Part shown: positions 16,781-24,093 of the stretch, piece by piece
Numbering within the stretch: the stretch's first letter is position 1
Layout: the number at the start of each line of letters is the position of its first letter
NCBI RefSeq assembly: GCF_001482285.1
Contig: NZ_LOEP01000032.1
Coordinates: 224,141-288,140 of the forward strand
From: Haloferax sp. Q22
GTDB taxonomy: Archaea > Halobacteriota > Halobacteria > Halobacteriales > Haloferacaceae
Length of the DNA stretch: 64,000 nt
Direction of reading: 5' to 3'
Program-made: the position numbers and the translations under genes
Notes under the pieces: generated by a model
Told to the model about the DNA's origin: nothing
What the model saw: the letters and a program-made list of their open reading frames with translations, nothing else
Database searches by the model: none

Positions 16781-18301
16781 ATGACGCCCCTCCAGACGCT
16801 CCCCGAGTGGGCGGCGACGGCTCCCGCCATCGTGCTCGCGCTGACGGGACTCGCGCTGCTGCTCATCGACACCATCGACCCGGACTCCACGAACAACGGC
16901 CTGCTGGCCGGCACGGCGACGCTCGGCGCGCTCGCCGCCGGCGGCATCGCCGCCTGGTTCCTCATCGGTGGAACCGGTATGGAGTCTACCGGCGGCGCGA
17001 TTTCGCTGTACGGCGACGCGCTCGTCGTCGACGGGATGAGCCTGTTCTTCACGCTCATCTTCACCAGCGTCACCGCGATGGTGACCGTCGCCTCCTACGA
17101 CTATCTCGCGGACGAGGAGTACCAGGGTGAGTTCTACTCGCTCGTCATATTCGCCGCGACCGGTATGACGCTCATGGGGATGGCGAACTCGCTGGCGACC
17201 GTCTTCGTCAGTCTCGAACTCGCGTCCCTCCCCTCGTACGCGCTCGTCGCGTTCCTCAAGAAGGACCGCGGCAGCATCGAGGCGGGCCTCAAGTACTTCC
17301 TCATCGGCGCGCTGTCGTCGGCGGTGTTCGCGTTCGGTATCAGCCTCGTGTTCGCCGTCACCGGCTCGCTGGTGCTCCCGGAAGTCGCCGCGACGCTTGC
17401 TGAGGGCACCGAACTCGTCGGCGTCCTCGGCCTCGGCGTGCTGATGATCGCCGGCGGCTTCGCGTTCAAGACCGCCTCCGTTCCGTTCCACTTCTGGGCG
17501 CCGGAGGCCTACGAGGGCGCGCCCGCTCCCGTGAGCGCGTTCCTCTCGTCGGCGTCGAAGGCGGCCGGCTTCGCCGTCGCCTTCCGCGTCTTCACCGTCG
17601 CGTTCCCCCTCGAGACCGTCACCGCGGTCGGCGGCGGGAGCGTCGACTGGTCGCTTCTGTTCGCGCTGCTCGCCGTCGTCACGATGACGCTCGGTAACTT
17701 CGCGGCGGCGACCCAAGAGAACGTCAAGCGCATGCTGGCGTACTCCTCTATCGGGCACGCCGGCTACGCGCTCATCGGGCTCGCGGCCATCACCGTCGAC
17801 GGCGGTGCCGCGAACGGTGACGTGCTCGGCGCGAGCATGGCCCACCTGCTCGTCTACGGCTTCATGAACACGGGCGCGTTCCTGTTCATCGCCATGGTCG
17901 AAAAGTGGGGCCTCGGCCGCACGTTCGAGGACTACAACGGCATCGCGTCGAAGGCGCCCATCGCCGCGACGGCGATGACCGTCTTCATGTTCTCGCTCGC
18001 CGGCCTGCCACCGTTCGGCGGCTTCGTCTCGAAGTACGCGCTGTTCTACTCGGCCATCGAGTCCGGCTTCTGGTGGCTCGCCGCCTTCGGTGCGGTCAAC
18101 AGCGCGCTGTCGCTGTTCTACTACAGCCGTGTCGTGAAGGCGATGTGGATCGAGGAGCCGTCGAAGCCCCTCGAAATCGGCAGCCAGCCGGTCGGTCTCT
18201 ACGTGGCGATTATCTTCGCCGCGGTCGGGACGGTCCTGCTCCTGCCCGGCTTCCAGCCCGTCATCGAGACGGCCCAGACCGTCGCCGCGGCGCTCTTCTG
18301 A
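16781..18301 (+). CDS. nuoN: Complex I antiporter-like subunit N
   Basis: Third antiporter-like subunit, 506 aa, next to NuoK/J in the membrane arm. Its ATG abuts the nuoM stop. Seen: SLATVFVSLELASLPSYALVAFLKK (conserved Glu of helix 5, about residue 147), ASVPFHFWAPEAYEGAPAPVSAFLSSASKAAGFA (about 228-262) and QENVKRMLAYSSIGHAGYALIG (channel Lys). It is the last gene of the operon; the next gene is convergent, so no NuoE, F or G lies downstream. Confidence 0.97.
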   Translation: MTPLQTLPEWAATAPAIVLALTGLALLLIDTIDPDSTNNGLLAGTATLGALAAGGIAAWFLIGGTGMESTGGAISLYGDALVVDGMSLFFTLIFTSVTAMVTVASYDYLADEEYQGEFYSLVIFAATGMTLMGMANSLATVFVSLELASLPSYALVAFLKKDRGSIEAGLKYFLIGALSSAVFAFGISLVFAVTGSLVLPEVAATLAEGTELVGVLGLGVLMIAGGFAFKTASVPFHFWAPEAYEGAPAPVSAFLSSASKAAGFAVAFRVFTVAFPLETVTAVGGGSVDWSLLFALLAVVTMTLGNFAAATQENVKRMLAYSSIGHAGYALIGLAAITVDGGAANGDVLGASMAHLLVYGFMNTGAFLFIAMVEKWGLGRTFEDYNGIASKAPIAATAMTVFMFSLAGLPPFGGFVSKYALFYSAIESGFWWLAAFGAVNSALSLFYYSRVVKAMWIEEPSKPLEIGSQPVGLYVAIIFAAVGTVLLLPGFQPVIETAQTVAAALF

Positions 18302-18334
18302 GCGTCTCGGCGATTCGGTTCGATTCGATTCCTT

Positions 18335-18715
18335 TTATTCCCGCAGTAACTCGCCGAGCGCCGACGCCAACTCCTCGGACCGTCTGAGCGTCAGGCCGTC
18401 GGTCGTGACGAACACGCCCTTGTCGTCGTCGGTCACCCGCGTCAGGTAGCCGTGGTCGAACGCGCGGACAGTGTACCGGTAGTTCCCGAGTTCGGAGCCA
18501 CGGTAGGCGGTCCGCGCCTGAAACCCGTCGGTCTCGTGTTCGACGAACCCGGTGAGGTCGGCGTCGGCTTCGAGGTCGCTTCGAAGGTATATCTGGTCGC
18601 ACCGGTCGTGCGTGAAGTACGTCACGCTCCTGAGGTCGTCGCCGACGACGGTTCGACAGGTTCGGACGAACGACTCGGCGCGCGACTCGGGGAGGAGTTG
18701 CGTCTCGAGTTCCAT
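18335..18715 (-). CDS. Conserved haloarchaeal protein of unknown function (DUF7522-like)
   Basis: Soluble 126-aa protein with an alternating alpha/beta look and no known catalytic motif. Seen: TYFTHDRCDQIYLRSDLEADADLTGFVEHE, the RGSELGNYRYTVRAFDHGYLTRVTDDDKGVFVTTDGLTL block and a C-terminal helix (SEELASALGELLRE). I recall similar proteins in many haloarchaea, sometimes beside other regulators. The ATG at 18715 was chosen because a TATA box is about 30 bp before it; an in-frame ATG at 18739 would sit nearly on that box. Function unknown. Confidence 0.75.
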   Translation of the reverse strand: MELETQLLPESRAESFVRTCRTVVGDDLRSVTYFTHDRCDQIYLRSDLEADADLTGFVEHETDGFQARTAYRGSELGNYRYTVRAFDHGYLTRVTDDDKGVFVTTDGLTLRRSEELASALGELLRE

Positions 18716-18742
18716 CGTATATGTGTCATGCGTTGGCATGAC

Positions 18743-18749
18743 ATAATAT
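18743..18749 (-). promoter_or_regulatory. TATA box deciding the start of the 18335-18715 gene
   Basis: The minus-strand ATATTAT element is centred about 31 bp from the ATG at 18715 and only about 7 bp from the upstream in-frame ATG at 18739. This favours the shorter, leaderless protein. Confidence 0.45.
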
Positions 18750-18804
18750 CATCGCCGGATGGGAGGACGGTAGGGTTTTGCGGCCGGAGTCCGACCCTCC
18801 GTGT

Positions 18805-20262
18805 ATGGTACGTCGCCTGGTTCTCGGCTGCGGGTCGCTCGGCGGGAACCTCGTCGAGCAACTCGCCGACCGCGGGGGGACGGTAACGGTCGTCACGGAC
18901 CGGAAAGGCCACGCCGATGACCTCCGTTCGGACGGCATCGCCGCGAGGGAGGGCGACCCCGCCGACCCGTCGAACTACCCCGACGCGGCCGACCTCATCG
19001 TCGTCGGGGGGCAGTCCTCGGCGTCGAATCTCGACGCGGCGCGCGCGGCCCGCGACCGATTCCCCGACGCACCGCTCGTCGTCTACCTCGGCGACGACGC
19101 CGACCCGTCGGTCCGCGCCGACATCGACGCACTGGCCGACGAGGTCATCGATCCGCGTCGAATCGTCTCCGGGCGAATCCTCGACGCCGTCGGCACGTCG
19201 CACACGGAGCGGTTGAACCGCCTGATGCGCGTCCTCCGAAACCTCGACGGTAGGCTCGCGGTCGTGATGCACGACAACCCGGACCCCGACGCCATCGCCG
19301 CGGCGCTGGCGCTGCAAGCCATCGCCGAGCGGGCGAGCGTCGACGCAGACGTGTGTTACTTCGGCGACATCTCTCATCAGGAGAACCGCGCGCTCGTGAA
19401 CCTCCTCGATTTGGACCTTCGGGTTCTCGACGAGGTTCCGGCGGACGACGAGTACGCCGGCTTCGCGCTCGTCGACCACTCCCGACCGGGCGTCAACGAC
19501 CGCCTGCCACCGGAGACGACCATCGACATCGTCATCGACCACCACCCGCCGCGCGCGCCGGTCGAAGCGGCGTACGTTGACCTCAGACGCGGCGTCGGCG
19601 CGACGAGCACACTGCTCGCGGAGTACCTCGAACGGCTCGGCATCGTCCCCAACACGACGGTGGCGACGGCCCTCCTGTTCGGGATTCAGGTCGACACTAA
19701 CGACTTCACGCGGGAGGTCTCGACCGCCGACTTCGAGGCCGCCGCCTTCCTCATCCCCCACGTCGACATGGACCTGCTCGAACGGGTCGAGACACCGAGT
19801 CTGACCTCCGAGACGATGGAGACGCTCGCCCGCGCCATCTCGAACCGCGACGTTCGGGGGAACGTCCTCACGACGAACGTCGGCGATATCCGCGAGCGGG
19901 ACGCGCTCGCGCAGGCCGCCGACCACCTCCTCGGGATGGAGGGCGTCGAGGTGACGGTCGTCTACGGACTGATGGACGGCACCGTCTACGTCTCCGGTCG
20001 CGCCCGCGGGGCGAAAGTCGACCTCGGAGAGACGTTCCGCGACGCCCTCGGCTCTATCGGGAGCGCCGGCGGCCACGCGGACATGGCGGGCGCACAGATT
20101 CCACTGGGCATCCTCGACGACGTGGGCGACGACTCCCGGGAGTCGCTCGCGACCATCGTCACGGACATCGTCGCCGGGCGGATGTTCGAGACGCTGGAGC
20201 ACGCGACGCCGACGCCGAGTCTGGACACCGATGTGGCCTTCGAGTACCCGCTCGATGAGTGA
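18805..20262 (+). CDS. TrkA-N / DHH-DHHA1 family phosphoesterase
   Basis: Two-part cytoplasmic protein of 485 aa. Residues about 3-120 form a Rossmann nucleotide-binding (TrkA-N/RCK-like) domain starting LVLGCGSLGGNLVEQLADRG. Residues about 150-300 are a DHH phosphoesterase core: MHDNPDPDAIAAALALQAIA (DNxDxD metal motif), YFGDISH, ALVDHSRPG and DIVIDHHPP (DHH box). Residues about 400-485 are a DHHA1 domain with GSIGSAGGHADMAGAQIP, the usual GGGH-like substrate loop. Bacterial DHH-DHHA1 enzymes with regulatory domains (GdpP) hydrolyse cyclic di-AMP, so a c-di-AMP or pApA phosphodiesterase is a reasonable guess; nanoRNase is the alternative. The ATG at 18805 fits the start of the Rossmann strand. 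Confidence 0.88.
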   Translation: MVRRLVLGCGSLGGNLVEQLADRGGTVTVVTDRKGHADDLRSDGIAAREGDPADPSNYPDAADLIVVGGQSSASNLDAARAARDRFPDAPLVVYLGDDADPSVRADIDALADEVIDPRRIVSGRILDAVGTSHTERLNRLMRVLRNLDGRLAVVMHDNPDPDAIAAALALQAIAERASVDADVCYFGDISHQENRALVNLLDLDLRVLDEVPADDEYAGFALVDHSRPGVNDRLPPETTIDIVIDHHPPRAPVEAAYVDLRRGVGATSTLLAEYLERLGIVPNTTVATALLFGIQVDTNDFTREVSTADFEAAAFLIPHVDMDLLERVETPSLTSETMETLARAISNRDVRGNVLTTNVGDIRERDALAQAADHLLGMEGVEVTVVYGLMDGTVYVSGRARGAKVDLGETFRDALGSIGSAGGHADMAGAQIPLGILDDVGDDSRESLATIVTDIVAGRMFETLEHATPTPSLDTDVAFEYPLDE

Positions 20263-20305
20263 ACGCCCACACGTTTTTGCCGACGGTGGCCCTATGGGGT
20301 GGGAG

Positions 20306-21088
20306 ATGAGTACCAAAGCGACCGTCAAGGAGTACATGACGCGCGAGGTCCAGACCGTCTCTCCGACCGACACGGTCGCGGACGTCGCCCAACGCATCGC
20401 GGAGAGCGACGGGCACAACGGGTTTCCCGTCTGTGACGGTCGCAAGGCCGAGGGATTCGTCACGGCGCGGGATATCCTCCTCGCCGACGACGAGGCCCCC
20501 ATCGAGACGGTGATGGCGACGGACCTCGTCGTCGCTCACCCCGAGATGGACGTGAACGACGCCGCCCGCGTCATCCTCCGGTCGGGTATCCAGAAGCTCC
20601 CGGTCGTCGACGACGCGGGCAACCTCGTCGGCATCATCTCGAACACCGACGTCATCCGGAGCCAAATCGAGCGCGCGACGCCGGAGAAAGTGGGCAAACT
20701 CATGCGGACACTCGAGCAGATTCACGGCATCACGGTCCACCAGGAGCGCCGCACGGTCTCGCTTTCGAACCTCATTCCCACGCAGGCCCGCGTCTACGCC
20801 GACGAACTCGACGGTCGCCGCTACGAACTCGAACGCGGCCTCGCGGAGCCGCTCGTCGTCATCGACAACAACGGGACGCTGCTCCTCGCCGACGGCCACC
20901 ACCGCGTCCTCGCGGCCGACCGAATCGGCATCGAGGAGATGGACGCCTACATCATCGTCATCGACGACCCCGTCGAACTCGGAATGCAGCGGACCGCCGA
21001 AAAAGAGGGCCTCAAATCTATCTCGGACATCGACATCGTCGACTACGCGCGACACCCGCTGGTCGAGACGACGCGCCGACTCCAGTAG
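20306..21088 (+). CDS. CBS-pair and ParB/Srx-like domain protein
   Basis: A 260-aa cytoplasmic protein. Residues about 5-125 are two CBS motifs (VKEYMTREVQTVSPTDTVADVAQRI; DLVVAHPEMDVNDAARVILRSGIQKLPVVDD) that in other proteins bind adenine nucleotides such as AMP, ATP or c-di-AMP. Residues about 145-245 resemble a ParB/sulfiredoxin-type nucleotide-hydrolysing domain, with LIPTQARVYADEL and LLLADGHHRVLAADRIG, the GxHRxxA box of that clan. The ATG at 20306 was chosen because CBS1 begins right after it; upstream in-frame ATGs add an unconserved tail. It lies 43 nt after the DHH gene on the same strand and may share its transcript. Function unknown. Confidence 0.82.
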   Translation: MSTKATVKEYMTREVQTVSPTDTVADVAQRIAESDGHNGFPVCDGRKAEGFVTARDILLADDEAPIETVMATDLVVAHPEMDVNDAARVILRSGIQKLPVVDDAGNLVGIISNTDVIRSQIERATPEKVGKLMRTLEQIHGITVHQERRTVSLSNLIPTQARVYADELDGRRYELERGLAEPLVVIDNNGTLLLADGHHRVLAADRIGIEEMDAYIIVIDDPVELGMQRTAEKEGLKSISDIDIVDYARHPLVETTRRLQ

Positions 21089-21089
21089 C

Positions 21090-21317
21090 TCAGCTCTCCA
21101 CGTCGTACTCGTCTTTCCACGCCTCGACGGTCTCGCGGGCCTCGGATTCCGACTCGAACCGCTCGCCCTCGTAGCCGCGCCCCTCGGCGGACTGATAGAG
21201 TCGGTCCACCCTGACGTGCCACGCGTTCGGCCCGTGACGGAGCCGAATGGTCGCGTGGCCGTCGCTTCGCTCCCACTCTACGATACGGTCGTCTCGGCGG
21301 ACCTCCGTCCAGCTCAT
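21090..21317 (-). CDS. Small conserved haloarchaeal protein (DUF7543-like)
   Basis: A 75-aa acidic protein with a predicted beta-rich N-terminus (DGHATIRLRHGPNAWHVRVDRLYQSAEGRGYEGERF) and a C-terminal helix (SESEARETVEAWKDEYDVES). The pattern of arginine-rich strands ended by a helix recalls small regulatory or double-psi-like domains, but I see no assignable function. It is convergent with the CBS-ParB gene; the stops are 1 bp apart. Confidence 0.65.
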   Translation of the reverse strand: MSWTEVRRDDRIVEWERSDGHATIRLRHGPNAWHVRVDRLYQSAEGRGYEGERFESESEARETVEAWKDEYDVES

Positions 21318-21347
21318 ACCCGGAGGTGACCGTCAAGCCCGAAGTGT

Positions 21348-21518
21348 CTACCCATCCGCCAGCGTCGAGGCGTCTGCCGTCGCCGAGACGGCCGGGCGCG
21401 TCTCAGCGCCGCAACTCGGACAGACGGCGTACCCGAGGCGGTCGTAGGGAACCTCCGGGGATGGGCGTTCCAACCCACACTCCTCGCACGTGAAGTACGA
21501 GACCCATTCGAAGGACAT
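21348..21518 (-). CDS. Small zinc-ribbon protein
   Basis: A 56-aa protein holding one zinc ribbon, CxxC (FTCEECG, about residue 10) and CxxC (AVCPSCGAE, about residue 32), with a disordered C-terminal tail. Haloarchaea encode many such one-domain zinc-finger microproteins, some shown in Haloferax to affect biofilm and swarming (general knowledge). The start at 21518 is 28 bp downstream of a strong TATA box (ATTAATTAAT). Its specific role is unknown. Confidence 0.7.
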   Translation of the reverse strand: MSFEWVSYFTCEECGLERPSPEVPYDRLGYAVCPSCGAETRPAVSATADASTLADG

Positions 21519-21542
21519 ACTGACACTCAGGATTGTCAACGT

Positions 21543-21552
21543 ATTAATTAAT
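21543..21552 (-). promoter_or_regulatory. TATA box of the zinc-ribbon gene
   Basis: Palindromic ATTAATTAAT centred about 28 bp before the ATG at 21518. It is the most AT-rich element in the divergent region with the MFS gene and supports a leaderless start. Confidence 0.55.
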
Positions 21553-21618
21553 CACCGCTTACCCCCCGAGGCGGAGGGTATCGGTGCGGTTATTCGACTC
21601 CCCGCCAACGGGGAGACG

Positions 21619-22926
21619 ATGACAGTCGAGAACCCGCGTCGGGCGCTCGGGGTGGTCTTTTTCATCGTCTTCGTCGACCTCCTCGGCTTCGGTATCCTCA
21701 TCCCGGTGATTCCCCTGTACGCGCTCTCGTTCGGTGCGACGGAGTTCGTCGGGAGCCTCCTCATCGCCTCCTACTCTGCGATGCAGTTCCTCGCCGCACC
21801 GTTTTTAGGCCGCCTGTCGGACTCCCGCGGTCGGCGACCCGTGCTTCTCCTGTCGCTCACGGGGAGCGTCATCGCGTGGCTCCTGTTCGGCGTCGCGGGG
21901 TCGCTTGCGGTGTTGTTCGCCGCGCGGATGCTCGCGGGCGCGATGGGCGGCAACATCGCCACCGCACAGGCGTACATCGCCGACATCACCGCGGCGGACG
22001 ACCGGGCGAAGGGGCTCGGTCTCCTCGGGGCCGCGTTCGGCCTCGGCTTCGTGTTCGGCCCGGCGCTCGGTGGCTTCTTCGCCAGCGAACCGGTCGTCGC
22101 GGCCGCCCGGGACCTCCTGCCCGCGGTCGTCCCCGTCTCCGAGTTCTCGCTTCCGAGCTTCGCCGCCGCGGCCATCACCGGGACGAACCTCGTCGTCGCG
22201 TTCTTCGTCCTGCCCGAGTCGCGGCCGCCCGAAGCGCGTGGGGCGCCAGCCGAGGACCGCGAGTCCCGCGTCCAACAGCTCCTTTCGGCACTCCGGTCGC
22301 CCGGGCTGGGCACGCTCGTCGCCTCCTTTTTCCTCGTCTCCTTCGCCTTCTCGGCGCTCGAAAGCCAGTTCATCTTCCTCACCAACGACCAGTACGGCTA
22401 CGGCGCGACCGAGAACGCGATCATCCTCACCTACGTCGGCGTCGTCCTCGCGGTCGTGCAGGGCGGCCTCGTCGGCCCGCTCACCGACCGCTTCGGCGAG
22501 TACCGACTCGCGGTGGGGGGCGCGGCGATTCAGGTGCTCACGCTCGCGGCAGTCCCCTTCTCCCCCCAACTGGGCGCGTTCGTCCCCGACCTCGGAGCGG
22601 TCCTCCCGTTCGGTCCCGTCCTCCCGGCGGGCGTGCTCGCGCTCCTCGCCGTGATGACACCGCTGTCGTTCGGCAACGCTCTCACGAACGTCTCCTTGAA
22701 CACGCTCGTCTCTCGCTCGGCAACGGACGACGAGCAGGGCGGCGCGTTCGGCCTCACTCAGAGCGCCGGGAGCCTCGCCCGGACGTTCGGACCGGCGCTG
22801 GCCGGTGGGCTCTACACCGGCATCGCGTTCTGGGCCCCTTTCGTCGTCGGCGGCGTACTGATGATTCCGATTCTCGTGCTCCTCGGGCGACTGGACCGCG
22901 AGGCGGTTACGTCGGCGACGGCGTGA
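21619..22926 (+). CDS. MFS drug-exporter-like transporter (DHA1/TetA type)
   Basis: Twelve-helix major facilitator of 435 aa, probably a proton-coupled exporter. Seen: the helix 1 start VVFFIVFVDLLGFGILIPVIPLYA with the family Asp, motif A between helices 2 and 3 (FLGRLSDSRGRRPVLLLSL), motif C-like GAAFGLGFVFGPALGGF in helix 5, and a second motif-A-like VGPLTDRFGEYRLAV. This layout matches the tetracycline/multidrug DHA1 group. The ATG at 21619 has a TATA-like GTTATT about 28 bp upstream. The substrate cannot be inferred. Confidence 0.9.
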   Translation: MTVENPRRALGVVFFIVFVDLLGFGILIPVIPLYALSFGATEFVGSLLIASYSAMQFLAAPFLGRLSDSRGRRPVLLLSLTGSVIAWLLFGVAGSLAVLFAARMLAGAMGGNIATAQAYIADITAADDRAKGLGLLGAAFGLGFVFGPALGGFFASEPVVAAARDLLPAVVPVSEFSLPSFAAAAITGTNLVVAFFVLPESRPPEARGAPAEDRESRVQQLLSALRSPGLGTLVASFFLVSFAFSALESQFIFLTNDQYGYGATENAIILTYVGVVLAVVQGGLVGPLTDRFGEYRLAVGGAAIQVLTLAAVPFSPQLGAFVPDLGAVLPFGPVLPAGVLALLAVMTPLSFGNALTNVSLNTLVSRSATDDEQGGAFGLTQSAGSLARTFGPALAGGLYTGIAFWAPFVVGGVLMIPILVLLGRLDREAVTSATA

Positions 22927-22931
22927 AAAAA
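22926..22931 (-). terminator. T6 tract ending the minus-strand membrane protein transcript
   Basis: Read on the minus strand this is TTTTTT, 34 nt after the stop codon of the gene at 22965-23990. It overlaps the MFS stop codon, so it can serve only the leftward transcript. Confidence 0.4.
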
Positions 22932-22964
22932 GGACGCAGGGCGGCGAAAACGAGTCGGTGAACC

Positions 22965-23990
22965 TTACGCGGGGGTCGGGCCTTCCGGGGCCGACGAGTC
23001 GTCGTCGGACCGGAACTGCGAGACGAGATCGAGCGAGTCGTCGGTGCTTCCGAGTAAGAACAGCGAGTAGTACCGGAAGTACGTCACGACGGGCATCTGG
23101 ACGACCGCGCCGACCGCGATGGCCGCGAGGACGAACAGGAGTCCGAGCGCGCCGAAGACGACCAGCCCGACCGTCGAGGTTAACGCGATGTTGGCGGCGT
23201 TGAGCGCGAGGAACGCCGCGCCGCCGACGATGGCGAAGGGGATGGCGACGACGAGCAGGGCGAGCAGGGCCGCGATACCGATACCGATGCTCGCGAGGAT
23301 ACCGAGGATGAACCGGACGATGACGTACAGCCCGAACTCGGAGAATTCGGCGCGGAACACCGGCACGACCCGGCCCCACGACGAGAGGAGGGCGCGGTCT
23401 TCGGCTATCATCGTCGGGACGACGAAGTCGGTCGTCAACTGCATGACGACCGCGACCACGAACACCAACAGGAGCCCGAGCAGGACGAGCGGGATAATCG
23501 CGGGCGTGACCGCGACGGAACCGAAGTATACGGCCGCGACCGGGAGTCCGATGACCGTGATGATGGCGATGAGCAGGCCAATTTGGAACGCGAACAATCT
23601 GACGCCGAGCCAGAAGCGCTCGCGGAACGGTTTGTGGATGCGAACGTCTTTCGTGACGACGGCGTCAACGAGGACGAACTGCATCACGGAGCCGACGAAC
23701 GACCAGAGAATCCAGAGGACGATTCCGACCGCTAAGAGCGCGATGACCGCGGCGATGACGTTTTCGGGCGTCACGAAGCCGGGCAGCGAGTCGATTGGGA
23801 TGTCGGTCGACCCGCCTCCGGTGGAAGTGGTCGTTCCGGTGTTGCTTCCGGCACCGCCGCTCCCGCCGAGGCCGCCGACGAAGAGGGCGATGAGTGCGAG
23901 GCGCGCCCATCGACCCGCATCGAACGGGAGGAGGAGCGACGCCGTGGCGTCACGGGCGTCGTCGAGGGCGTCGATTGCTTTCCAACTCAT
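22965..23990 (-). CDS. Polytopic membrane protein (DUF7544-like)
   Basis: A 341-aa integral membrane protein with about six helices and a short acidic, Pro-rich C-tail. Seen: an amphipathic start MSWKAIDALDDARDATASLLLPFDAGRWARLALIALFVGGLGGSGG, a Ser/Thr/Gly-rich outside loop with GTTTSTGGGSTD, and repeated VAIPFAIVGGAAFLALNA-type helices. It recalls glycerophosphoryl-diester-phosphodiesterase membrane-domain or DUF4013-like permease proteins. The ATG at 23990 is preferred to the in-frame TTG 9 nt upstream. Function unknown. Confidence 0.75.
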   Translation of the reverse strand: MSWKAIDALDDARDATASLLLPFDAGRWARLALIALFVGGLGGSGGAGSNTGTTTSTGGGSTDIPIDSLPGFVTPENVIAAVIALLAVGIVLWILWSFVGSVMQFVLVDAVVTKDVRIHKPFRERFWLGVRLFAFQIGLLIAIITVIGLPVAAVYFGSVAVTPAIIPLVLLGLLLVFVVAVVMQLTTDFVVPTMIAEDRALLSSWGRVVPVFRAEFSEFGLYVIVRFILGILASIGIGIAALLALLVVAIPFAIVGGAAFLALNAANIALTSTVGLVVFGALGLLFVLAAIAVGAVVQMPVVTYFRYYSLFLLGSTDDSLDLVSQFRSDDDSSAPEGPTPA

Positions 23991-24093
23991 GAGTGACAAT
24001 GCGACGCCTCGCGAGATAAAGGTGTTCGAGAGCTAAGGTATCACGTCGCTCGGTGACTCTCTCGGGGGCCTGAGAGGTGTCTCGATGGGGTCG

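Noticed and set aside
16370-17845. Open 491-aa minus-strand frame across nuoM and nuoN
   Set aside because: Shadow of two membrane proteins, no hydrophobic segments of its own and no promoter.
18302-18334. Missing nuoE/F/G after nuoN
   Set aside because: I looked for remnants on both strands; the next gene is a convergent unrelated protein and there is no room for a pseudogene.
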